NCBI GenBank assembly: GCA_036365455.1
Contig: JAWQUS010000030.1
Coordinates: 8,122,001 to 8,186,000 of the forward strand
Length of the DNA stretch: 64,000 nt
Direction of reading: 5' to 3'
Source: Macrosoma leucophasiata
Taxonomy: Eukaryota > Arthropoda > Insecta > Lepidoptera > Hedylidae
The translations under genes and the position numbers were made by a program. Each line of letters opens with the position of its first letter. Position 1 is the first letter of the stretch. The notes beneath the pieces were generated by a model, which was given only the letters and a program-made list of their open reading frames with translations, was not told the origin of the DNA and ran no database searches. Of this stretch, positions 53,585 to 62,834 are shown piece by piece.

Positions 53585-53935
53585 ATTATATTCTGTCTCG
53601 TTTGCCCAGTGGTCGCACTCGCGATGGAGAAGCCTGAGGTCCTGGGTTCGATCCTCAGGTCGGGAAAATATGTTATTGAGTTTTTTCTGTGAGGAAATTC
53701 CCAGGAGTAGCCCGAAGTCTGGTCGTACCTCGGATTAGCACATTAAGACGTCGGTCCTGCGCCCGATCTCTTTCCGGTCGTGTCGGCTTACCGTCCCATC
53801 GGGCTATGAAAGTGAGGGAAAAGCGAGTGCACCTGTGATTGCGCATACACTTGTGCACTATAATATCTCCCGCGCAGTTGGCTAGTCTCCGTTGTGATTG
53901 GCCGCCGTGACCGAAATTTGGTCTGGAGGACATTA
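53585..53935 (+). mobile_element. tRNA-derived SINE (family T) with 16 bp target duplication
   Basis: Box A-like TTGCCCAGTGG (53602-53612) and box B GGTTCGATCC (53645-53654). Body 'AGTAGCCCGAAGTCTGGTCG', 'GCGCCCGATCTCTTTCCGGT', ending GTCTGGAGGACATTA. The duplication TTATTATAATTTATAT is perfect (53569-53584 and 53936-53951). 351 bp, inserted in or right behind the family U SINE. Confidence 0.82.
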
Positions 53936-54044
53936 TTATTATAATTTATATTTAGGGTGTTGGCAATATTTATGTACTCTTCCGCTCCAACGGCCGTCGG
54001 TTTTGTCAAGCTATGTGCCCTACTCACTACCACTTGAGTTTTGC

Positions 54045-54165
54045 TGTTCGGTAGGCTATGTCGGTAACTTCGGTTCTCATACGGATCTCCTCATTGCTGA
54101 TTCGATGTTCATCAGGGAAACGAGCATCTTCATTACTCTCTGCGTGAGTCTGCGTGACCCATGGT
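54045..54165 (-). pseudogene. Decayed LINE reverse transcriptase fragment
   Basis: Minus strand: LTQRVMKMLVSLMN in one frame, then RISNEEIRMRTEVTDIA in another. Same region of the protein as the fragment at 51915-52085, so both come from the same LINE lineage. Confidence 0.65.
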
Positions 54166-54174
54166 GAACGCAAA

Positions 54175-55265
54175 CGTTTTAGTTCCGTATGTTATCACAG
54201 GAAACTCGCACTGAGCATAAATTGAGTAGAATCTCATATGCTACTTTAAACAACAGAGATTTCTCACGGGTTTTCATATCTGTAGGTAAAGAACTCTTCT
54301 GTAGAAGAGTTCTTCAGTTCAAACATTTAGTTCAAATCCATCTGAACTATTTACAGAACCATTAAAGGATTACATTTTTTTCCAAATGTTTGGCGGATTT
54401 TGTAAATGGTCAATTTTTGTCTATTTTATTATATAATAGACATTCCTGAGAAAAAAGAGAATAGAGAGATAGAGAGACAACAAAATAATCGTATAATGTT
54501 TCTGTAAATAGTTCGGATGAATTAAAACTAAAAGAAATGTTAAAAAAGTTTTTTTTTATGAGGTCTAAGCCTTCAAAAATTATTAAAAGATTGCTTAATA
54601 TTACTGAATACTTATACATATATATACATAATGTTGGCAACAATACATAAAAGTTAGAATTACTTCCATTATAGAAAAAAATAAATTAGTACCAGTTACC
54701 TTAAATAACAGTAATCATAAAAGAATCCTTTTAGAATACCGAAAGGTGATCTGTTTTTATCGCATGCACTTCCAAATTTGAAGTTTGACATATAAAACTA
54801 GGACACAATTGAAGAATATAAATCACATTCCAAACAAGTCTTCTAAAATGTCATTATTGCATTAATGTAGTAGCAAAAAATGATAGCACCAGTACTAGAG
54901 ACAACTAATCTTGCATGTCTGACATTAAAAATAATAAATTTAGACGTTCTTAACGTTCATATGAAATTATTATGATAAAAATGTTTCAAGCTTCTGTCAA
55001 ATATAACATATTTAAGGCGTGTCTAGGATAATAAATGTACTTGGATCGTTCTGAGTTTGGAAATTTTTCGAGATTATTGATTAGGTCAATGATTAATTTA
55101 CGTTATTTTAAGTTGTGTCTACACTTGCAGTCTAAACAAACTCGAGCGGGACAAATATCGAGAACAAATCCTTGTCGTATAAATCGCCGTACAATCCAAA
55201 CGATATTTCAATAAATGCTGTTTTTGGTAGGTATGACTGTCTGCCACCTTCTTTACATAAAAATA
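54175..55265. other. No gene; one small hairpin
   Basis: AT-rich. 54289-54299 and 54304-54314 (AAGAACTCTTC and its inverse) form an 11 bp hairpin. Nothing else recognised. Confidence 0.35.
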
Positions 55266-55267
55266 AA

Positions 55268-55858
55268 ATCAGTCAAGTGCGTATCGGGCCACGCTCAGTG
55301 TAGGGTTCCGTACTTACAGAGTAAGAGATGTAATGAAAAAAAAAATTTTCTGTGGAGTTGTTTGAAATTTTCGAGTAAAATACATTTGGTCGACTATTAC
55401 TCGCAAACTTGCAAGGCCCACTTAAATGTGATAATTTTGCTTTTAATTTCGTTATATATGTCTACTATTGCCGTAGCGTTTGAATTTCTGACAACAACCG
55501 TATAGTTTTACAGTTTAAAGCTTAATAAGTCACGAACAGTTAACTACATCCTAAAATGATGTTGTGATAGCCATAATATTTTTGAAAGACCTATCCAACG
55601 ATATCCCACACTATATGGAAATAAAAAATAAAGAAAATATTCGCGCTTACAAGTAGGATAGGTTACCCTAAATAGTTTTTTTTTTCATGTTTTTATTCGG
55701 CCATCACTTTGTCGGCGTGATTAAGGTGTATACTAGTGCCAAATTTCAAGTCTCTAGTATCAATCGTTTTTGTGCTAAACCGTCGACGGACAGACAGACA
55801 GACAGACGGACAAGGCGAAACTATTAGGGTTCTTTGTTTACTACGGAACCCTAAAAAG
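55268..55858 (+). mobile_element. Family E element, most complete copy
   Basis: Starts AATCAGTCAAGTGCGTATCG, with TAGGGTTCCGTA (55301-55312) near the left end and its inverse TACGGAACCCTA (55842-55853) near the right end. It includes a (CAGA)n tract (55793-55807) and 'GTGCCAAATTTCAAGTCT'. No ORF. The 591 bp unit with subterminal inverted repeats is a type very common in Lepidoptera; the class is not certain. Confidence 0.72.
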
Positions 55859-55864
55859 GCATAT

Positions 55865-56150
55865 AATTTTTAAATAGCAGTTTCAACATGAGATAAAAAA
55901 CTAAAGTTCAAATAAAATAATACAACTAATTAACTTCATTAAACATCAAATGAATCACAAAAAGTGTGACCGCACATTAAATCGAGAAATTATTTGGCAA
56001 TAAAAACTTGACTGTTTAACATTTTATAGGTAATTGTCCGCAAGGTTAGCATAAAACGAGAGCAAATTATTTTAACCGTGCACGAAAAACGAGGATAATA
56101 AACCCCGACGGACAGTCTGGCCTCTGTCTCACAGTAATCTTTCACTTAAT
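55865..56150. other. No feature recognised
   Basis: AT-rich sequence. Confidence 0.3.
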
Positions 56151-56156
56151 GAATGT

Positions 56157-56278
56157 AGTTTCACGTCTATGTTCCCCGAAAAGATAGGCAGGGATAGATA
56201 GGTATATATGTTTTCATGTATCTACACGCAAATACTCACTTATGTGTTTGAGTCCCATGTGATAGGTGTCGAGAAAAA
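56157..56278 (-). mobile_element. Family S SINE 3' part, minus
   Basis: 'GTTCCCCGAAAAGATAGGCA' is a changed hairpin tail. 'CAAATACTCACTTATGTG' and 'GTGATAGGTGTCGAG' belong to the body. Immediately followed by another copy. Confidence 0.6.
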
Positions 56279-56279
56279 A

Positions 56280-56400
56280 ACGTAACTTCACTGTCTTCCC
56301 CGAAGGGCTAGGCGGAGGTAAATTAATGTATTCAAGCATACGTGCAAAGCACATTAACATTTCTGGGCACATTACAAAACTTAAGTTTCCGGTGATCCAA
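56280..56400 (-). mobile_element. Family S SINE 3' part, second copy in tandem
   Basis: 'ACGTAACTTCACTGTCTTCC' then CCGAAGGGCTAGGCGG is the tail. 'GGGCACATTACAAAACTTAA' belongs to the body. It abuts the previous copy, as in the tandem pair at 19087-19510. Confidence 0.65.
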
Positions 56401-56404
56401 AATC

Positions 56405-56785
56405 ATTTTCAAAATAGACTTTATATATTATATAATAGCCAACAACAAATATGGCATTTTGGCCTAAGTACAAAATACAATGCCATAAACTAAAAAAAAA
56501 AATGGCATCGACGTGCTCTACCAAGCATTTATTCGATGGTAGTACATATGTTTAGCAAATTTTAATTCAATCGGTCCTAGTATTTCATAATAAAATTATA
56601 TATGAGAAGAATATTTTTTCTGGCAGGAACGATTTCTTCAGAAAATGGAAAAATGAAGAATATTCTATTTATTAGAAAAACTTAATTTTGTAACATGAAT
56701 TGATGTGCTTACGACTCTCACACTAGATTTAATCTGTATCGTGAGGTACCAGAAATACGATTCCTACGAGTATAATAAAGATACA
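56405..56785. other. No feature recognised
   Basis: AT-rich sequence. Confidence 0.3.
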
Positions 56786-56796
56786 TAAGAATTCGC

Positions 56797-57092
56797 AGGC
56801 CATCACTGCTACGCTGAGGTCCTGGGTTCGATTCCCGGGTAGGGGATTAAAAGAGATAATGGTGTAAAGTCCTTTATCTCTGATTCAATTGGGATTTATC
56901 CATTTTCTGGAAATTTCCCAGTACCTCGAAGTTTGGTAATGTGCCCGGAGATGTCAACAGGCTCGCCACTTGTTACATAGGCCAAAACGTAACCGGCGAA
57001 TCGTGGGTGTTTGCATGTGTGCATGAATGCATGCATTTACCTCTGCCTTCCCCTTCGGGGACTACAGGCGTGAAGTAACGTTTACGTTTACG
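56797..57092 (+). mobile_element. Family S SINE, 5'-truncated, with 10 bp target duplication
   Basis: Begins within the tRNA-like head (box A lost, box B GGGTTCGATTCCCGGG kept), has the full body and the hairpin CCCCTTCGGGGA, and ends in GTAACGTTTACGTTTACG. A perfect duplication TAAGAATTCG (56787-56796 and 57093-57102) proves insertion of an already truncated copy. The tail is a short tandem repeat (TTTACG), like the LINE's (ATAC)n. Confidence 0.9.
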
Positions 57093-57109
57093 TAAGAATT
57101 CGGTTGACC

Positions 57110-57520
57110 ATAATCATATCAATAATTTTGCCAAAAAAGTTATATTTTACTATAAAATTAACTAATGCACAGATTAATCCATTATTGATACGAGGTGCAT
57201 ATATATCATATTTATACGAAACCTGTTTATTATATAATCATCAATTGAAACATAACCCGTTGTTAACTTTTCAATAAAAATCACCAGACCGATATTTGGA
57301 TAAATTGATTGTGATTTAATAAAATCACATCAATATTTCTTATATCTTGAAATCAATTTTACTGAGTCAAATGCGGCTACGTCATGAATGTAAAATATAA
57401 TTTAGATTAAAAGTAAGTCCAGGTACCTACCATCGAAGAAGATTCGTCCAAAAAAGTTGGAAATTAGAATAGTCTATACAAATTAGGCACCGACATCACA
57501 GTATAGATTCCATAGTAAAA
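57110..57520. other. No feature recognised
   Basis: AT-rich sequence. Confidence 0.3.
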
Positions 57521-57523
57521 AAA

Positions 57524-57620
57524 ACGTAACCGCTGAATCTTGGGTGTTTGCATGTATGCTTGAATGCATGCACTTACATCTGCCTACCCCTTCGGGGATT
57601 ACAGGCGTGAAGTTACGTTG
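57524..57620 (+). mobile_element. Family S SINE, last ~97 bp, inserted at family A
   Basis: 'CGTAACCGCTGAATCTTGGG' to 'CTTCGGGGATTACAGGCG' and TGAAGTTACGTT. Directly followed by the 5' part of a family A copy. Confidence 0.8.
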
Positions 57621-57695
57621 AACACTACTAATTGGCGAGAGAACGACTCAATGATGCCTACGCCCTTAAATTCCGTCGCAGAATCTCTTCCATCA
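57621..57695 (-). mobile_element. Family A 5' part, minus
   Basis: 'GAACACTACTAATTGGCGAG', 'GATGCCTACGCCCTTAAATT', 'CTTCCATCA'. The rest of the copy is absent on the other side of the SINE. Confidence 0.6.
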
Positions 57696-57699
57696 AATA

Positions 57700-58085
57700 C
57701 CAAATCAGGCTGATGTCAAGGCGATAAGAAATTACGAACCTGATATGGGGTTAAGTAGCCTGAATGACCTTGGCAAAACGGAGCTAATCATATATTTGTC
57801 AAAATTTGAGCGATCTAGCGGATACTCGCTGTACTTGGTCGACAAGATCAAAGATTAAGTAATTGTAGAGGAGACAAGCATTGCTGTGATTATTAATATT
57901 GCATCACAATGATTATACTACTAGAACGGTTTTGAATACAACTTTTGCTATTGGTACGGGTAGCGAGCGAAAAATGCTTGATTTTTGCTCGTTAGTTATT
58001 TCTGCGTTGCGAACGGTCTAATCTTGGATAATTTAAAAACTTAATATTTTATGTACATAAGAATGGTGGGCTGTTGTGCTATGTA
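57700..58085. other. No feature recognised
   Basis: AT-rich sequence. Confidence 0.3.
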
Positions 58086-58092
58086 GTACTGT

Positions 58093-58300
58093 ATGGTGAT
58101 AGAACTTTAAAGAACGAGCTCGAAGGTGTGAACACCTCCATATCATCTACTTTAGCTACCAGTAAATGATAACTCCATGTCCACCGTTATCATGTTCTGG
58201 TAAGGTAGTAGTATACAGTGGTAGAGCTTCAGTGGCCAAGCTCCAGGGCGAGCGAGCACCACCACATTTCGCAATGTACATTTCACTAAATGGTACCTAC
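58093..58300 (+). mobile_element. Two family A 5' ends in tandem, degraded
   Basis: 'GGTGATAGAACTTTAAAGAA' (58094) and 'GTGGTAGAGCTTCAGTGGCC' (58218) are two starts in the same orientation, each followed by the ACC-rich and CTAAATG/TAAATG blocks. Confidence 0.55.
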
Positions 58301-58329
58301 TGTAAGCGATAATAGTATGTATGTAAGCA

Positions 58330-59440
58330 ATGTTTCCTTGAGGTGATAATTACGAAAATGATATCTCCCTTAAAATCGTAGATTGTGGATATAATTATTG
58401 TTCGAAAATATGATATTGATTTCAGTTTTACGGTATCTTGAGGTACAAATTTTTCAATTCCAAGATAGCGGACGGATTATTTATTTTTTCTGTGGATATT
58501 AATTTTACAGTTTCTTGGGAGTTCTGATTACGAAAATGGCATCTATTTGCAGATCCAAGATAGCTGAAAATGCTTTTTTTTCAAATATGACATGGGTATC
58601 AATTTCGAGCTTTCTTGGGGTGCTAATTACGCAAATGGCATCATTTTTCAGATCCAAGATGGCGGACAAAATCTGACATGGGTATCAATTTCTAGGTTTC
58701 TTGGGGTGCTAATTACGAAAACGGCATCATTTTTCAGATCCAAGACGGATGACATAACTATTATTCCAAATTGTGATATGGGTGTTAATTTTGAGGTTTC
58801 TTGGGGTGCTGATTACTAAAATGATCTGAAAAATGTCATTTTCGTGATTAGTACCACAAGAAACCTAGAAATTGATACCTATATCATATTTTGAAAAGAA
58901 CATGTGACCGCCATCTTGGATCAGCAAACGGATGAAATTTTTGCAATCAGCACCCCAAGAAACCTCGAAATTGACACCCATATCACAATTCGAAAAAATT
59001 ATTATGTCCGCCATCTTGGATCTGAAAAATGGTGCCATTTTCGTAATCAGCGCACCAAGAATCCTAGAAATTGATACCCATACCATATTATGAAAAAAAA
59101 TCTGTCAGCTATCTTGGATCTGCAAATAGATGCCATTTTCGTCATCAGCACCCCAAGAAACCTCGAAATTGACAACCATTACACAATTTGGAAAAATTGT
59201 TATGTCCGCCATCTTGGATCTGAAAAATGATGCCATTTTCGTAATCAGCACCCCAAGACACTTAGAAATTGATACCCATATTAAATAATAAAAAAAAATC
59301 TGTCAGCCATCTTGGATCTGCAAATGGATGCCATTTTCGAAATCAGCATCCCAAGAAATAATGACATGGACACCCATATCACTTTTTCGAAAAAAAAAAA
59401 CGTGTTCGCCATTTTGGATTTATTTTGACTACTTAGTGTT
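58330..59440. repeat. ~100 bp minisatellite with an orientation switch
   Basis: A unit with 'CTTGGGGTGCTAATTACG', 'AAATGGCATC', 'TTTTCAGATCCAAGATGGCG' and 'GATATGGGTATCAATTT' repeats at about 85-105 bp intervals in the plus direction from 58337 to about 58815 (starts near 58437, 58515, 58614, 58699, 58799). From 58824 it repeats in the inverse direction to about 59430 (GATCCAAGATGG inverse at 58913, 59013, 59112, 59210, 59307). The ORFs at 58592-58819 and 58865-59086 are translations of the unit. No flanking transposon ends were found. Confidence 0.88.
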
Positions 59441-59444
59441 CTTA

Positions 59445-59900
59445 TTTTATTTCAACTATTGTTTTTATTTCACTATTTTACTAGTATTATTTCAAGTAAA
59501 TCTTATTTTACTATGGTCTGGCGGAACTTGTTTCGCCGGACAGGCGGTACATATTTCGCCGAACAAGCGAAATAATACCGCTTACCAATACAATACCGCT
59601 GTACCAACTATGTTCCGCTCTAGTCGCGGAACTTCATACAAAATACTGGAGCGAAGACCGCTCCCAACGTCGGTAGCGAATATTTTCAAGGCTTTTATCC
59701 TAGCTTTTACTCGCAAGTTCGACCGCGTGGACTTCAGGTCTAAATACCCGTAGGTACTCTTGAAACACCTTTATTCCTATTAGTTCGATTCATTAGTTCG
59801 ACCATCGAATTGACAATTTTTTTTCTCATCTGTTCGACCGTCGAACTGATGAAAATATTTTTTTTCTCACTCGTTCTACCGCCAAAAAAATCGTCCCCTA
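59445..59900. other. No gene; short inner repeats
   Basis: 'GTTCGACC' and 'GTCGAACT' motifs recur at 59795-59850. No known family. Confidence 0.35.
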
Positions 59901-59902
59901 CC

Positions 59903-60036
59903 TGTGAACACACCTATAAACTATATTTATACTCTACCTGTGAAGAAAATTTCATCGAAATCCGTTCAGCCGCTTTAGCATGATTTGACCAACAAACAAA
60001 AACATCCATACTTTCACATTTATAATAGTAAAATTG
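59903..60036 (+). mobile_element. 3' end of a non-autonomous element, type ending in TTTATAATAGTA
   Basis: 'ATTTCATCGAAATCCGTTCA', 'CCAACAAACAAAAACATCC' and 'CTTTCACATTTATAATAG' follow the pattern of a widespread insect repeat end. The 5' side is not recognisable. Confidence 0.4.
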
Positions 60037-60039
60037 AAA

Positions 60040-61250
60040 AAAATCTGTAGATACCTAAATTAATTTTATTATATCTTACACAAAATAAAACTTTATATAC
60101 CTTCTTACTTACTAATATAATTTTGGCAAGTAACAATGTAGGTAAATTACACGTAGGTATAAAAAGTATTAAAGAGTAATCAACTAAATACTCCTTCAGT
60201 TCATTTGTGTTTCTTTTTCTACGTCAACTATCCGTGTTGCAATGTCAATATTGTCAATGTATTTATATTCTTTGACAACAACAAGACATCAATTCCATCA
60301 ATTCGCACAAAAACATAGGCGATAGCCACTATTTAGTAAAATATTAAGTCCGTAAACACTCGTGATGTATAGTAATACATATTTTTTTACAGGTTTTACT
60401 CATAACTTCGCAGTAACATCCCAAAATATGCAAGTTTATATTTCGGCAGCGCGCTGTACATCCTCCCCTCACAAAGGGCCACAGCCGACTAGCCAACTGA
60501 CGATGATTGAGATTACAGTATGGCGTGACGAAGAGGCTCGCGCTCATGCACGGAAATTTCGACATTTTATTAATTTTCATTAATAAATAACACCAAAATA
60601 AATAAAACTCATAATTAAAACTGTGAGTAATTTAAAGCCTTTTCTTTTGCAATAAAAACGAAGCAAAAAGACTATGCCGTTTTGGAGAACATTTGCATTT
60701 TAAGATAAAAATGGGGGCATTTTGAAAAGGTTATTTCTAAAAGAGGGTTGGCAAATTTAATATTCTGTTCAATTGAAAGTATTCATTGAATCCTTGTCTG
60801 TCGTTGTGTATTTCTATATTGCGGATTCAATTATCAGTGTTTTCTAGAATTTGATTTTAAGCAATTTCGAATTTAGGCAATTCACCCTACTTAAGGCCTT
60901 AACATTCCAATATGCCGAAATAATTGACATTATGACAAATGAAATACGTATGCCAACTGAATTTCAAAGTGTCCTCGTCCGTCCATCCAATATAACCTCC
61001 GTCGAAAGGCGTGTTGTATTTTTTTCCTACAGTTTTAATTTTACGTTTACTTCCGTAAAGTTCAATTGAGATTGGACATTGTTGTAAAATAGACAAAACT
61101 TTCGTACCTTTTTACCTTCAGAGTGTAAAAATAAATATACAATCTTATTTCACGCTTTTTACAGTTACATGTCTGAAAAGGAAAAAAAAATCCTTATAGA
61201 ATCACTTCTGAGGAAGTCTGTATGTCTGTCTGTCATAGACAATTATCATT
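60040..61250. other. No feature recognised
   Basis: AT-rich. The ORFs at 60362-60583 and 60851-61069 have no domain. Confidence 0.35.
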
Positions 61251-61254
61251 ATTA

Positions 61255-61362
61255 GTTATCACAACCCGAAGGTTGACTGGTTGATAATGCCCTGGTTGCA
61301 TTAAGTCCGCCTTATGTGCCTATTATTCGTGTGCATTGAAGTTAAATAAATAAACAATTGCC
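61255..61362 (+). mobile_element. LINE 3' end with (AAAT)n tail
   Basis: 'GGTTGATAATGCCCTGGTTG', 'CATTAAGTCCGCCTTATGTG' and the tail AAATAAATAAAC. The 'CATTAAGTCCGCC...' block before an AAAT tail is typical of a LINE 3' end in Lepidoptera (recollection, not checked). The coding part is absent. Confidence 0.5.
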
Positions 61363-61529
61363 TTCAAGATTTCAAAATCACTGTTCTGATTGACTTGTAA
61401 TTTTGTAAAGATATTTTTATTAGTTTGCTAATAAGTGAAAGTTTTAAGAAAACCTGTCTAAGAAGTCTATGAACAGCCAAAGTAAGAAGTCCATGATATT
61501 GAAGATTACATGGGAAATCTTTTAATTGT

Positions 61530-61582
61530 TCGGAACACCGGACACGCGAGGACGCGAGTCTGACTCGCACTTGACTGATGTT
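61530..61582 (-). mobile_element. Family E terminal scrap
   Basis: The inverse reads CAGTCAAGTGCGAGTCAGAC then TCGCGTCC, the first bases of family E. Confidence 0.5.
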
Positions 61583-61640
61583 TATCTGGATTAAACATTC
61601 AATTATCAATAGGCACACAATATTGTATTTTATTACATAA

Positions 61641-61985
61641 CTGCCTCAGTAGTAGTGGAACACCGCGGATACTCAGCCAATATTCCATACAAACGCTTAA
61701 TTTGGTTTCTATTACACAGACATCAATCAGTGTCGTGTATTTACACGCGCACCTGTGTGCGTAGCACGTACAAAATACCAACCGTCGCCCATAAGAGGGG
61801 AAGGGGTTGAGTGATGCGGGCAAATCGGGCGGGACGTCGAAGTGTCCATTCTATACGTAGTATTATTACATATTCTCTGGTAGTGGTAGCAGGCCACTAC
61901 TATAACGCTGGGGTTTTGGGTTCGATTTCCGGTTCGGGGACTACCAGAGATAATGGTAAAAAATCCTTTTATCTTTAGACTTATG
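61641..61985 (+). mobile_element. Family S SINE split by an unknown insertion
   Basis: AACTGCCTCAGTAG (61641-61654) is the SINE's first 14 bases. The head resumes at 61876 with TAGTGGTAGCAGGCCACTAC and GGGTTCGATTTCC (box B). The ~220 bp between (61655-61875) is foreign, with 'TACACGCGCACCTGTGTGCG' in it. TAGTGG flanks both sides and could be the duplication. Confidence 0.55.
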
Positions 61986-62027
61986 TTACGTACAATATCC
62001 ACTTACATTTTGTCAGTTTTTTTATAA

Positions 62028-62064
62028 TTCCGTCTGCTAAGCGTGGCGGTTATGGCATATTTCA
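62028..62064 (+). mobile_element. Family C scrap
   Basis: 'CGTCTGCTAAGCGTGGCGGT' and 'TATGGCATATTTC' match the 3' part of family C (27911-27940). Confidence 0.45.
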
Positions 62065-62112
62065 CCCCTAATGACTATAGTGATGAATCATCATCACTAT
62101 AGTCATTAGGGG
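62065..62112. repeat. Perfect 22 bp inverted repeat, 4 nt loop
   Basis: Arms 62065-62086 and 62091-62112 are exact inverse copies around ATCA. The left arm is the end of the family C scrap plus its ATGA-rich tail, so the right arm is an inverted copy of the end of an element. Confidence 0.8.
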
Positions 62113-62114
62113 TC

Positions 62115-62405
62115 ATAGTCATCAGACTATGTGCTTATTTCAATATTGCATAAAAAAATTATGCTTAATGATTTTCACTTCCTAATACTGATTTGAACAT
62201 TAATTAAAAGGGTGTCTTGTAATCTTGTTGTTACATACCTACTTCATGAGTTACTATAAATAATATGCGACTATGAATGAAATATGGGAGCTTGTTAATT
62301 ATATGGATTCGCCAACCGATTAGATTATCATGCAACATAGTTGCCTTTTATCGTTTCCTATTAATATTGTTCTTGTTTAAGACCAAAGAAATGATATGAT
62401 TGCCG
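62115..62405. other. No feature recognised
   Basis: AT-rich sequence. Confidence 0.3.
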
Positions 62406-62414
62406 GCGCCTAGG

Positions 62415-62530
62415 GACACTTAGACTGACCAAATAGGTCAGATTTTATCCGAAGAGGTCAAAAGTCATCATGGCCCGAGATGTTTGAAACTCCACGGCCT
62501 TTGCTTACCCTATATAGGAGTCGTCATAAA
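62415..62530 (+). mobile_element. Old 3' end of the RTE-like LINE
   Basis: 'GACTGACCAAATAGGTCAGA', 'GAGGTCAAAAGTCATCATGG' and 'GCCCGAGATGTTTGAAAC' align in order with 31078-31190 of the intact LINE, with deletions. The hairpin region is changed to 'GCTTACCCTATATAGGAG', where the stem could still form. An old copy of the same lineage. Confidence 0.68.
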
Positions 62531-62570
62531 AATATAACGAATATTATACTAAAAAAAAATATTAAAAAAA

Positions 62571-62828
62571 ACTGGTGTTAGAGTTCCATCGATAGAACTC
62601 GAGGACGTAGGCATCACCGTATTACCTAATAAACTTACCGCTAAATAGTAGTGTCATAGTAGTCAGCGCTATCGTTTTTATGTCACATGATAATGAACCT
62701 ACAGCTCAGCAATATGGCGCACAGAGACATAACAAATCAACAAATCTTTGTAGAAGTTTGTTTTGTGAAGGTGTTTATAAGCCGAAGTATTCACTGTTCA
62801 CTTGCAAAACTGATTGTCTACTATATCG
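62571..62828 (+). mobile_element. Family A repeat, diverged
   Basis: 'ACTGGTGTTAGAGTTCCATC', 'GGCATCACCGTATTACCTAA', 'ACTTACCGCTAAATAGTAGT', then a changed 3' half. Confidence 0.62.
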
Positions 62829-62834
62829 GCCATC

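Noticed and set aside
58592..59086. Two ORFs with repeated 'SWGA' and 'SRFLGVLI' segments
   Set aside because: They translate the ~100 bp minisatellite unit in its two orientations; not genes.
58330..59440. CRISPR-like array
   Set aside because: Units are contiguous, diverged and ~100 bp long with no unique spacers; eukaryotic sequence.
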